A stretch of 64,000 nucleotides of DNA from Candidatus Pacearchaeota archaeon (GTDB taxonomy: Archaea > Nanobdellota > Nanobdellia > Pacearchaeales > GW2011-AR1), in contig JAGLGM010000002.1 of NCBI GenBank assembly GCA_023144035.1, forward strand, positions 62,001-126,000, given 5' to 3'. Each line of letters opens with the position of its first letter. The stretch's first letter is position 1. Position numbers and translations under genes: made by a program. Positions 24,656 through 32,076 of the stretch are shown here, piece by piece. The notes under the pieces were generated by a model that saw only the letters and a program-made list of their open reading frames with translations, did not search any database and was not told the DNA's origin.

Positions 24656-25579
24656 TTATTTTTCCTCTCCTTCTTGTTTATTTTCTTTAGGAGTTTGAGT
24701 TTCTTCTATTTTTTCTTCTTTAATTTCATTTGTATCTTTTTCTTCTTCAACTGCTTCATCTTCTTTAGGGCTTTGTAAATTATTTTCTACTTCTGCAGGT
24801 TTTAAATTTTCTAATATTTTTTCATGCACACCTGCTTTTCCAATTAAAAATTTAATTGTTTCTTCACTTGAATATCCAATCTCAACTGCAAAAGGAAGTG
24901 ATTTTCCATAAGCTGTTTTTAATTCTTCTAATGTTCCTTCCTTGTCAATATTTAATTCTGCATAGAATTTTCCTTCTTCATTATCAAAAGCACATAAAGG
25001 AATAAACCCAACTGAAAATGGTTTAATATCTAGTTTACCCATAAGTTCTACTGCACCTGAAGAGATTTTTTCTCCTTCTTTTGCAATCACTTTTGGTTCT
25101 TTAATTGTAATTTTTCCTTTTTCTATTTGAATTTTAATTCCCAATGCTCCAAGTTCACTTATTGCTGGACCTGGGATTAAATCAGTTGGACCTGCTGGAA
25201 CTTCAATATCTTCAGGAGCTTCTTGACCTACTTTTCCTTTTGAAGGGGTTTTATTATTTAATAATTCGCCAGCTAATTCAAAAGAATCTAAATCAGAAAA
25301 TAAAATAACAACACTATCTTCAACTTTTTCTTTAAGATCTTTAATAGCTTCTTTACTAGATGAATCTAATGCTCTAAGAATTAAATTTTTTTTAGGGAAT
25401 GTAACTATTGCTTTCCCCCTAAGTTTTTTACTAATTTCTTGAAATTGAGATGCAGGAAGATTTTTTATAGAAGCCATTAAAATTGTCTTTTTAGTTTTTA
25501 TAAAATTCTTTAAATCTTCTACAGTTTTTACATTTCTTTTGTTTGGTTCTCGTACAGGAATATTGTTTTTAGATTTCAT
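24656..25579 (-). CDS. rpl10: Ribosomal protein uL10 (P0)
   Basis: 307 residues. Core has 'GKAIVTFPKKNLILRAL' and 'PAGPTDLIPGPAISELGALG', the archaeal P0 pattern, followed by the region that binds P1 dimers. The C-terminus is a charged Glu/Lys tail and lacks the 'GLF/SLFG' end that archaeal and eukaryal P0 usually share with P1, so factor recruitment would depend on P1 alone. Overlaps the uL1 stop by 4 bases. Confidence 0.93.
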   Translation of the reverse strand: MKSKNNIPVREPNKRNVKTVEDLKNFIKTKKTILMASIKNLPASQFQEISKKLRGKAIVTFPKKNLILRALDSSSKEAIKDLKEKVEDSVVILFSDLDSFELAGELLNNKTPSKGKVGQEAPEDIEVPAGPTDLIPGPAISELGALGIKIQIEKGKITIKEPKVIAKEGEKISSGAVELMGKLDIKPFSVGFIPLCAFDNEEGKFYAELNIDKEGTLEELKTAYGKSLPFAVEIGYSSEETIKFLIGKAGVHEKILENLKPAEVENNLQSPKEDEAVEEEKDTNEIKEEKIEETQTPKENKQEGEEK

Positions 25580-26199
25580 TTTATTTTTAATTTCTGAGGT
25601 TTAGTCATTGTAAATTTTAATTCAATATTTTTTATGTTTTCTTTATCTCTTGGAAGTTCTTTCACAATTGAATCATAAATTGTTTGAATATTTTCAAGAA
25701 GGTCTTCATTTTTCATACTGTATTTTCCTACAGGAACTTTAATGCTAGCTTCTTTTACTTTTATTTTTAAAATATTATTAACTTTATTTTTTAAATCATT
25801 AATTATTTTTTCATTAGCATCCATTATAATTCCTAATTGAGGAGAAGGCATTTTTCCAGCAGGACCTAAAACCCTTCCAAAAGTAGTTGCAACTTTTGGC
25901 ATCAAACTTGATTGTGCAATAAAGAAGTCATACTTACCAACTAAATCTTTTAATTTCTTTTTATCAGTATATTGTTTAAATTCTTCAAAAGTAATAGTAT
26001 CTACATCTTTATTTTTTACTTCTAAAAAACCTGCAATTTTCTTGTCTTTTATTTTATGAGGAAGTGTTACAATGAAATTTAATTGGCTTTTTTTAACATC
26101 AAATTTTTGGAGATTTACAATTAAATCTAAAGTTTGATCAAACTTTCTTTGTTTTTCTTTTCTTAATTCTTCTAAAGCTTTCTTTAGTTGTTCTTTCAT
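25576..26199 (-). CDS. rpl1: Ribosomal protein uL1
   Basis: 207 residues. 'RVLGPAGKMPSPQLG' is the uL1 hallmark; the first and last strands build domain I. It heads the uL1-uL10-P1 unit. Unlike most genes here it has a leader of about 139 bases (TATA at 26360), holding a hairpin and a motif shared with uL4 and eL40, and so is probably controlled at the translation level. uL1 is a known autoregulator in methanococci. Confidence 0.95.
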   Translation of the reverse strand: MKEQLKKALEELRKEKQRKFDQTLDLIVNLQKFDVKKSQLNFIVTLPHKIKDKKIAGFLEVKNKDVDTITFEEFKQYTDKKKLKDLVGKYDFFIAQSSLMPKVATTFGRVLGPAGKMPSPQLGIIMDANEKIINDLKNKVNNILKIKVKEASIKVPVGKYSMKNEDLLENIQTIYDSIVKELPRDKENIKNIELKFTMTKPQKLKIK

Positions 26200-26255
26200 T
26201 TGGATTTCCTCACCAATTTATTGGAAAGACGAATGACTGAAAATCTCTGATTTTC
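26200..26255 (-). promoter_or_regulatory. Shared ribosomal leader motif before uL1
   Basis: In coding sense: hairpin GAAAATC-AGA-GATTTTC, then AGTCATTCGTCTTTC, then a small hairpin CCAAT-AA-ATTGG, then GAGGAAATCCAA-ATG. The same order with matching bases is seen before uL4; a more distant version is before eL40. Confidence 0.65.
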
Positions 26256-26263
26256 TCCAAGTT

Positions 26264-26284
26264 CCATCTTACTATTTACCTCCC
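26264..26284 (-). promoter_or_regulatory. Possible uL1-binding site in the uL1 leader
   Basis: Coding sense GGGAGGTAAATAGTAAGATGG. GGGAGG and GATGG are reminiscent of the L1 site of 23S rRNA and of known L1 mRNA targets. This is a likeness only, without a fold calculation. Confidence 0.3.
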
Positions 26285-26359
26285 AAATTATGCGCCACAA
26301 ACATAGAATATATTTTGCAACGATATGGTTCAATCGGTAAATTTGAGAGATAATTTGAG

Positions 26360-26367
26360 TTTATAAA
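26360..26367. promoter_or_regulatory. TATA box of the uL1-uL10-P1 unit
   Basis: TTTATAAA inside the palindrome AGTTTATAAACT. On the minus strand the predicted transcription start is near 26338, leaving a leader of about 139 bases. Confidence 0.55.
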
Positions 26368-26383
26368 CTTTATTATATAAATC

Positions 26384-26391
26384 CTTAAAAA
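26384..26391 (+). promoter_or_regulatory. TATA box for the gene at 26413
   Basis: CTTAAAAA centred exactly 25.5 bases before the ATG; predicts a leaderless mRNA. Confidence 0.6.
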
Positions 26392-26412
26392 CCAAAAGCA
26401 TATTTATTAGGT

Positions 26413-26763
26413 ATGGAACTTGTAGCTTTATTATCAACTGGAAAAGGAACATGGGGGCAAGTATCTGGATTAATGACTCATGGAGAATGGGATAATGTAA
26501 TTCTTATTGGAAGTGATTTTGCAAAGGATTTTAAACATGATAAAAAATTTGAGTTTATTAAAGTAGATTTAGATAAAAAATTAAAAGACCTTAAAGAAGA
26601 TATTTTACAAAAGTTAAAAGGAAAAATTAATGGAACAGAAGCAGCATTATCAATTGCTTCTGGAGACGGTAAAGAACACATGGCTTTAATATCTGCATTA
26701 ATTAATTTACCAGTAGGAATTCGTTTCGCAGCTTTGACAAAAGATGGAGTTATTGATTTGTAA
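26413..26763 (+). CDS. Small Rossmann-like protein of unknown function
   Basis: 116 residues. Alternating strands and helices start with 'VALLSTGKGTWGQVSGLM' and later 'AALSIASGDGKEHMALISAL'. A nucleotide-binding Rossmann-type fold is plausible, and the first strand recalls CARF sensor domains, but no CRISPR genes are in the window, so that is weak. Ends one base before the convergent Taw1 stop. Confidence 0.65.
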   Translation: MELVALLSTGKGTWGQVSGLMTHGEWDNVILIGSDFAKDFKHDKKFEFIKVDLDKKLKDLKEDILQKLKGKINGTEAALSIASGDGKEHMALISALINLPVGIRFAALTKDGVIDL

Positions 26764-27750
26764 TTAAATCTCTCTATTCTTAATTTTCATATCAGATTTA
26801 TTCTTTCCTAAAACATAAGCCCTACTTCTTTCATGTTTATCTAATAACTTTAATCCAGTTTCTTTTACAAGTTTATTAACAAAAACCATCATTTCTTTAT
26901 CTGTAGGCATTCTTTCATATCCTAATCTTTGCCTTGCAAAACCTACACTCATATATCCTTTAACATGCACAAAAGTTGGTTTTGCTTTATTAATCAATTT
27001 TACATATTCCTTAATATGTTTATCTTCCATATTTAAATCCTTAACCAAATTCATTCTAATAACTGTCCTAGAATTTAAACCAGATAAAATTTCTAATGTT
27101 TCATTAAATTTTTCCCAAGCATTTTTTATAGAACTTTTATGAAATTTAAGATAAGATTTTTCATCAGTAGAATTAAGAGATACTGTTAATTGAGTTGGAA
27201 GTTGTTTTTTATTTGCAAGTTCTTTTATTTTTTCAGGATAAAGACCGTTAGTAACTAAAAAACTAGTTTTACCCCTTCTACGGATTTCAGCGATAAGATC
27301 TCCAATTTTAGGGTAAATAGTTGGTTCTCCTGAAAGAGATATTGAGAAATGCATAGGTTCTTGGGCTTCTTCCCATTTTTTCATGTTGGCTTTACTAACT
27401 GTTTTATGTTTAGTTTCTGGAAGAATTTTAAATCCTTCTAATAATTTTTTTTGCGCTTTAATACATCCATCAACAATTTCTTTTGGAGAATTAAGTTTAC
27501 CTTTCATTTTATCTCCAATTGTTAATTCAGTTGCTCTCCAACAATGCACACATTTATTTGGACACCACATTACTGCAGGAGTCATTTGACAACATAAATG
27601 AGATTTTACACCATAAAATTGTTGTTTAAAACAAAATCCTTCATCTCGAATAGATTTCTTAGTCCATCTACAAATTTGAATTGCAGAATGATTTCCAATT
27701 ATTTTGTAGTGTTGTTTTTCCAAAGTTTTTTTTACTTTTTCTGGTATCAT
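26764..27750 (-). CDS. taw1: 4-demethylwyosine synthase Taw1/TYW1 (radical SAM)
   Basis: 328 residues. The radical SAM cysteines are in 'CPNKCVHCWRATE', and an N-terminal Cys pair ('CRWTKKSIRDEGFCFKQQFY') and 'CCQM' provide ligands for the second iron-sulphur cluster of the archaeal enzyme. 'SLSGEPTIYPKIGDLI' is the typical SAM-contact segment. The enzyme makes the tricyclic base at G37 of tRNA-Phe. Divergent from the gene at 27795 with only 44 bases between the start codons. Confidence 0.93.
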   Translation of the reverse strand: MIPEKVKKTLEKQHYKIIGNHSAIQICRWTKKSIRDEGFCFKQQFYGVKSHLCCQMTPAVMWCPNKCVHCWRATELTIGDKMKGKLNSPKEIVDGCIKAQKKLLEGFKILPETKHKTVSKANMKKWEEAQEPMHFSISLSGEPTIYPKIGDLIAEIRRRGKTSFLVTNGLYPEKIKELANKKQLPTQLTVSLNSTDEKSYLKFHKSSIKNAWEKFNETLEILSGLNSRTVIRMNLVKDLNMEDKHIKEYVKLINKAKPTFVHVKGYMSVGFARQRLGYERMPTDKEMMVFVNKLVKETGLKLLDKHERSRAYVLGKNKSDMKIKNREI

Positions 27751-27765
27751 AAAATCACAATAATT

Positions 27766-27773
27766 CTTTTAAA
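27766..27773 (+). promoter_or_regulatory. TATA box for the gene at 27795
   Basis: CTTTTAAA centred 25.5 bases before the ATG, preceded by TCACAATAATT, a string that recurs upstream of ftsZ. Confidence 0.6.
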
Positions 27774-27794
27774 TAAAAACCTTTTGTATTTTTT

Positions 27795-28184
27795 ATGAGT
27801 TTAGAGGAATTTTTTAAAAAGGCATCTGAAGAAAAGAAAATATTTAATTCAAAAGTTGATAAACAAAAAGAGATATATGAATCTAAAATTGATAATTTAA
27901 AGTTTTTAATTACTCTTGATTCAATTAAACAAAAAACTTTGAAAGATAATATTATTGCAGATTTAATAGCTGAGAAAAATAATTTGGATAAAGAAAAAAT
28001 AAAATTTCTTGATTATAATTTAAATGAGCTTAGGGTTTGGGTCCAAGATGAAACATTATATGTTGGTTATGATAATAAGAGAATTGTTATTTTCGAAGGG
28101 AATAAAGTAGGGTCTTTTTATAAAGAATTATGTGCAAGAGTACTAGAGAGAATTCCTATTCTTCAAGATAATCTTCCATTTTAG
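27795..28184 (+). CDS. Small coiled-coil protein of unknown function
   Basis: 129 residues. Residues 1-75 are charged and helical, probably a coiled coil; the last 50 ('LNELRVWVQDETLYVGYDNK') form a small beta/alpha domain. Not recognised. Convergent with the protease gene, four bases apart. Confidence 0.6.
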   Translation: MSLEEFFKKASEEKKIFNSKVDKQKEIYESKIDNLKFLITLDSIKQKTLKDNIIADLIAEKNNLDKEKIKFLDYNLNELRVWVQDETLYVGYDNKRIVIFEGNKVGSFYKELCARVLERIPILQDNLPF

Positions 28185-28188
28185 TTTT

Positions 28189-29613
28189 TTAGAAAAAACT
28201 AATTACCCATAAAACCATAAGCAGGAATAATAAAAATAAGAAAAATTGAGTTACAAATTTAAATGTTTTTTCTGCTTTAACTTTACTTTTTGTTAATCCT
28301 AAAATAGTTAGATAAAAGAACCTTCCACCATCAAGGCCTCCAACAGGAAGCATATTGAATAAAGCAACTAATAAATTAATAAGGGCAATCCACCAAAATA
28401 AATTATAAAAAAACCAAGCTGCTTCAAATTTATCTTCATAATAAATATTTGATTTTTTAAAAGAAGAAATAAAATCTACAATTTTTCCCATTGCCCCTGA
28501 TCTTGCTGTATCTCTAAATCCAACACCAAGATATCCTGAACCTTCTTCATTAGGATTTTCTCCCAATTCAATTTCATAACTATTAGTATTTTCTTCAACA
28601 AAAGTTTCTATTGTAATATTATCTCCAGCAGAATATTTTGAAAGCTCATCTTGAAAAACTTCTAAACTAGTAATTTGCACACCATTAATATTTGTTATCG
28701 CACCTTTTAATCCACTATTTATAGCAGGTGAATCATAATACAAGAAAGTGTAATTATATATTTCTCCTTGGATATCTAAGAATTCTTTAGTAGAAACATA
28801 ATTATTATCTTCTGTCTGAATTTTATTTAAACCCTCTTCATTTATTAAATTAGAGATCTTTTCAAAAGTAGTATTTGTAAGAGCCACACCATTAACCATT
28901 GTAATTGATTCTATTCCCACCACATCATAAGCATAATCATCAAAGATTAATCCTGATGGAGCAAAAGACAATGAAAAGAATAAACCCATTATAATAAAAA
29001 AGAAAATAGCTGTAAGCACATTTGCAAAGGTTCCTGCAGATAATACAGCCATTTGTGAAAAGTTACTTTTACTTTTCATATCTTTTTCATCTTGTTCAAC
29101 AAAGGCACCTAAAAAAGCAGGAAAATATTTAAAAAAAGCAAACCCAGTTGATTTGATTTTAATATTATATCTTTTCATAAAAATACCATGAGAAAATTCA
29201 TGGATTGTTGCAACAACTATTATTGCTAAGATAAAGACAACAAAGTAAAATGTTGGGAACATTCCTTTTATCCCAGGTAGTTCAGTAAAATAAGGAACTA
29301 AAGGCATTATAGGAGGGACTTTAATTGACCTCACAACTTCAGGATATGCAATGTAAATATAAATGACTTTTCCAACCAAATAAAGCATACTTGTCATTAA
29401 AATATACCCTAACCCTATAGAAATATAACTTAGAAATTTTATAGTTTTTTTATATTTGCTCCCTACATGGTTAATAAGTTTTATACCCCATTTTGTTTTA
29501 TATAGGATAAGCGAACCTTCTTTTTTTAGATTTTCTCCTTTTTTGTAAAGGAAAAAACCAATAAATACTAAGAACAAAACCATGAAACTTAAATCATATA
29601 TTATAAAATTCAT
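28189..29613 (-). CDS. Site-2-protease-like membrane metalloprotease (M50 family) with PDZ
   Basis: 474 residues. 'ATIHEFSHGIFMKRYNI' gives the HExxH zinc motif within a membrane helix, near residue 138. 'NMLPVGGLDGGRFFYL' near 415 provides the third ligand (the NxxP..LDG motif). Between them are loops with two PDZ-like parts ('GLKGAITNINGVQITS' near 305). Six or so membrane helices. It would cut membrane-bound proteins within the bilayer; its substrates are unknown. Confidence 0.9.
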   Translation of the reverse strand: MNFIIYDLSFMVLFLVFIGFFLYKKGENLKKEGSLILYKTKWGIKLINHVGSKYKKTIKFLSYISIGLGYILMTSMLYLVGKVIYIYIAYPEVVRSIKVPPIMPLVPYFTELPGIKGMFPTFYFVVFILAIIVVATIHEFSHGIFMKRYNIKIKSTGFAFFKYFPAFLGAFVEQDEKDMKSKSNFSQMAVLSAGTFANVLTAIFFFIIMGLFFSLSFAPSGLIFDDYAYDVVGIESITMVNGVALTNTTFEKISNLINEEGLNKIQTEDNNYVSTKEFLDIQGEIYNYTFLYYDSPAINSGLKGAITNINGVQITSLEVFQDELSKYSAGDNITIETFVEENTNSYEIELGENPNEEGSGYLGVGFRDTARSGAMGKIVDFISSFKKSNIYYEDKFEAAWFFYNLFWWIALINLLVALFNMLPVGGLDGGRFFYLTILGLTKSKVKAEKTFKFVTQFFLFLLFLLMVLWVISFF

Positions 29614-29654
29614 TTTACCACCTTAATTAGTATAATTTAAATTAGTTTAAAAAA

Positions 29655-29816
29655 CTACTTCTTTTTTAAAGGACGAAATGCATTTTTTTTACACTTTCTA
29701 CATTTAACTTTTCCTTTAAGAATTTTTTGAGGATCAGATCTAACTTTTGTTTGACATTTTTTACAAACAAATATGTTCTTGAATATTCTATCTTGTGCTT
29801 CTTTTATTTTTGCCAT
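29655..29816 (-). CDS. rpl40e: Ribosomal protein eL40
   Basis: 53 residues, absent from the ORF track because of length. Starts 'MAKIKEAQDRIFKNIFVCKK' and has the zinc ribbon CxxC ('CKKC') and CxxC ('CRKC'), ending 'NAFRPLKKK'. This is archaeal eL40. It lies 52 bases after aIF5A with a leader that resembles those of uL1 and uL4. Confidence 0.93.
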   Translation of the reverse strand: MAKIKEAQDRIFKNIFVCKKCQTKVRSDPQKILKGKVKCRKCKKNAFRPLKKK

Positions 29817-29879
29817 GTTTATATTTTTCTCTCGTTTGGTTCGTTAGAGACGAGCGAATGAAAACTTATTAAAGTTTTC
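29817..29879 (-). promoter_or_regulatory. Leader of eL40 with the shared ribosomal motif (distant version)
   Basis: Coding sense: hairpin GAAAACTT-TAAT-AAGTTTTC overlapping the aIF5A stop codon, then ATTCGCTCGTCTCT, then a hairpin CTCGT...ACGAG, then the eL40 ATG. Of 19 bases from TTTTCA on, 15 match the uL1 leader in register. Confidence 0.5.
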
Positions 29880-30255
29880 TTTTTGTGATTTTTTCACCTT
29901 CAACATCCCAATATTCTACATTTGAGTTTTCTTCTAATTCAGATTTAATTTCATCTGAACAAGGAATTTCTAATGTTTCAAAACTTTCTGAATCCATAAT
30001 GCTAATTTTATCTCCTATTGAAAGTACTTGCCCTTTTCTTTTATCAACTAAAGGAACTTCGAATCTTTCATGCCCTGGAACAACAAAAACTTTTTTTTGT
30101 CCTGTGATTATACCTATAGCTTCTATCCTACATTTAGCATGTCCATGTTTACCAGTCTTGCTAATGTCAATACTTCTTACAGTACAAGGCACATCATCTA
30201 CAATTAAATTTGTACCTACTTTTGCTTCAGTGGCATTAATAATCTTTAAAACCAT
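29869..30255 (-). CDS. Translation factor aIF5A
   Basis: 128 residues. 'DISKTGKHGHAKCRIEAIG' is the loop carrying the lysine that becomes hypusine (in TGKHG). The N-terminal KOW-like and C-terminal OB folds are complete. It eases peptide bond formation on stalling sequences. Its promoter is a single TTTATAAA placed symmetrically between it and the FKBP gene. Confidence 0.95.
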   Translation of the reverse strand: MVLKIINATEAKVGTNLIVDDVPCTVRSIDISKTGKHGHAKCRIEAIGIITGQKKVFVVPGHERFEVPLVDKRKGQVLSIGDKISIMDSESFETLEIPCSDEIKSELEENSNVEYWDVEGEKITKRKL

Positions 30256-30276
30256 AATACATTCAAAAAAAATAGA

Positions 30277-30284
30277 TTTATAAA
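30277..30284. promoter_or_regulatory. One symmetric TATA box shared by aIF5A and FKBP
   Basis: TTTATAAA is the only such box in the 50-base gap. Its centre (30280.5) is 25.5 bases from the aIF5A start (30255) and 25.5 bases from the FKBP start (30306), so one palindromic box can serve two leaderless mRNAs. Confidence 0.65.
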
Positions 30285-30305
30285 CATTTTTAATTAGGAA
30301 ATTAG

Positions 30306-30989
30306 ATGAAACTTCAGAAAAAAGATTTTATTGAGATAGAATTTACAGCAAAAGTAAAAGATGGAGAAATTTTTGATTCAAATATAAAAGAAGATTTAGA
30401 AGGAAAAGATATTAAAACAGACATTAAACCTTTTACTTTTTGTCTAGGAGAAAATATGTTTCTTCAAGGAGTTGAGGATTTTTTAATAGGAAAAGAGATT
30501 GGAGAATATAAAATTGAATTATCTTCGGAAAAAGCATTTGGAAAAAGAGATCCAAATTTAGTACAAATGATGCCTCTTAAAATATTCATAGAACAAAAGG
30601 TAAATCCTCTTCCAGGAGTCATGTTTAATTTTGATGGGAGAATAGGTAAGATATTAACTGTTACAGGAGGAAGAGTAATGGTTGATTTTAATAATCCAAT
30701 TGCTGGAAAAGATGTTGAATATAAAATAAAGGTCTTAAAAAAAGTTGAAGATTTAAATGAGAAAATAAAAGCATTAATTGAGTTCTTATTTAAAAGAGAT
30801 TTGAAATTTGAAGTTAAAGATAAGAAGTTAATAATTGAAGTAGAAAAACCAATGAGACAATTTGTTGAAATGTTTGCGATTAAATTTAAAGAGATTTTTG
30901 ATTTAGATTTAGAAGTTAAAGATATAGAAGAGAAGAAAGTTGAGAAAGAAAAAAGCAAAGTAATTGAAGACGATAAACAAAAAGAATAA
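30306..30989 (+). CDS. FKBP-type peptidyl-prolyl isomerase (SlyD-like, long archaeal form)
   Basis: 227 residues. FKBP core in two parts ('DFIEIEFTAKVKDGEIFDS' and 'NPIAGKDVEYKIKVLKKVE') split by an insert-in-flap chaperone domain ('AFGKRDPNLVQMMPLKIF'). A C-terminal extension of about 75 residues is typical of the longer archaeal FKBPs; it ends in a charged tail. Acts in folding at Pro bonds. Confidence 0.9.
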   Translation: MKLQKKDFIEIEFTAKVKDGEIFDSNIKEDLEGKDIKTDIKPFTFCLGENMFLQGVEDFLIGKEIGEYKIELSSEKAFGKRDPNLVQMMPLKIFIEQKVNPLPGVMFNFDGRIGKILTVTGGRVMVDFNNPIAGKDVEYKIKVLKKVEDLNEKIKALIEFLFKRDLKFEVKDKKLIIEVEKPMRQFVEMFAIKFKEIFDLDLEVKDIEEKKVEKEKSKVIEDDKQKE

Positions 30990-31018
30990 TTTATATAATA
31001 CTCTCTTTTAATTAGTTT

Positions 31019-31273
31019 ATGAGGTTACATTTAATAAAAAAACAGGTTTTGATTCTTTTAGTTTTCTCTGTTTTAATTTCTATTACATCAATAATCCATG
31101 GTATATTTTTTGATTTAGATTTTACACAAATAAAAAGATTAACTTTAGAAGGTTTGGTTTTGACTTTGTTAATTATTTTTCCTGCAATTCTTTTTTTAGA
31201 ATGGGTTTTTGATTTAAACAACAAAAAGAAGTTTGAAGAAATTGAAAGAAAATTAAAGAAATTAAAAAATTAA
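31019..31273 (+). CDS. Small two-helix membrane protein of unknown function
   Basis: 84 residues with membrane helices at about 8-28 and 43-62 and a charged helical C-terminus ('KKFEEIERKLKKLKN'). TTTATATA centred 25.5 bases before the ATG supports a leaderless mRNA although the FKBP gene ends only 30 bases upstream. Confidence 0.6.
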   Translation: MRLHLIKKQVLILLVFSVLISITSIIHGIFFDLDFTQIKRLTLEGLVLTLLIIFPAILFLEWVFDLNNKKKFEEIERKLKKLKN

Positions 31274-31918
31274 TCACAATCCAATAATTTTTTTAATTAC
31301 ATTTTTAAATTTTCTATAAAATTTATCATTTCTATTTTCAACATAATCTAATTTTCTTTTTTTCAACTTTTCTTCCCACAAACCAAGGTGTCCATAAATA
31401 GATTCTTTAAGATTATACCATTTTTCTGGAAAATCTTTTCCAGGTTCTCTTGTATTTACTTTTTTAACTTTTACAAATTTTGGAAATCTATGATCTCTTT
31501 TTGCTTTTCTAATTAATTCTCTATATTCTAAATAATGTTCTGGAAAAGTTACAATTCCAACTCTTTCGCCCCCTTTTAACATCTTTCCTAATTTAAGAAT
31601 ATCTTCTTCACTGTCTTTACCCTTCATAATATAAACTTTTTTTATGTTTCCTTCCCTTCTTTCAAATTCTTTTATTGTAGTTTGTTTTCTTTTTTTCAAC
31701 AATCCTTCAGAACCATCTGGAATTAAGAGGTAATCTAAACTCTTTTTACTTGTAAAAATTAAAATTGAAGCTAATAAAAGCCCAATTACAATCAAATTTA
31801 GAGGAAGAAAATTCATGTTAAAATTATCTTTTATAATGTTTCCTGTAACACTAAATTTTTCAAAAAAGAAAACAATAAAAGCAAGAATTAATAATATAAA
31901 ACCACTTATTTTTTTCAT
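31274..31918 (-). CDS. Membrane-anchored protein, possibly YdcF/DUF218-like
   Basis: 214 residues. Two N-terminal membrane helices flank a 'SVTGNIIKDNF' segment of a kind often seen in surface or membrane proteins of DPANN archaea. The rest is cytoplasmic, with 'GKDSEEDILKLGKMLKGGER' and 'GIVTFPEHYLEYRELI', similar to what I recall as YdcF-like proteins; this assignment is uncertain. The start at 31918 precedes a 158-base gap shared with ftsZ. Confidence 0.6.
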   Translation of the reverse strand: MKKISGFILLILAFIVFFFEKFSVTGNIIKDNFNMNFLPLNLIVIGLLLASILIFTSKKSLDYLLIPDGSEGLLKKRKQTTIKEFERREGNIKKVYIMKGKDSEEDILKLGKMLKGGERVGIVTFPEHYLEYRELIRKAKRDHRFPKFVKVKKVNTREPGKDFPEKWYNLKESIYGHLGLWEEKLKKRKLDYVENRNDKFYRKFKNVIKKIIGL

Positions 31919-32076
31919 AAATTAATTAATAAGAACCCCTATAAAAATTTAATTACTCTAAAAAATCACAATAATTCTTTATGCGAGAGACTACTACGAG
32001 CATTTTAATTTATAATTAAAAGAATTAGTGAATTTACCACAATAATTCTTATAAAGCATTACAAACTCTTTTAGTT
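31919..32076. other. Intergenic gap upstream of ftsZ
   Basis: AT-rich. Contains two copies of CACAATAATTCTT (about 31970 and 32038), a perfect inverted repeat TTTTAATT-TAT-AATTAAAA near 32001-32019, and the ftsZ TATA box CTTATAAA at 32048-32055, centred 25.5 bases before the ATG. Confidence 0.5.

Noticed and set aside
26413-26763. CARF-type CRISPR sensor
   Set aside because: Only the first strand is suggestive. No CRISPR repeats or cas genes were seen anywhere in the window.
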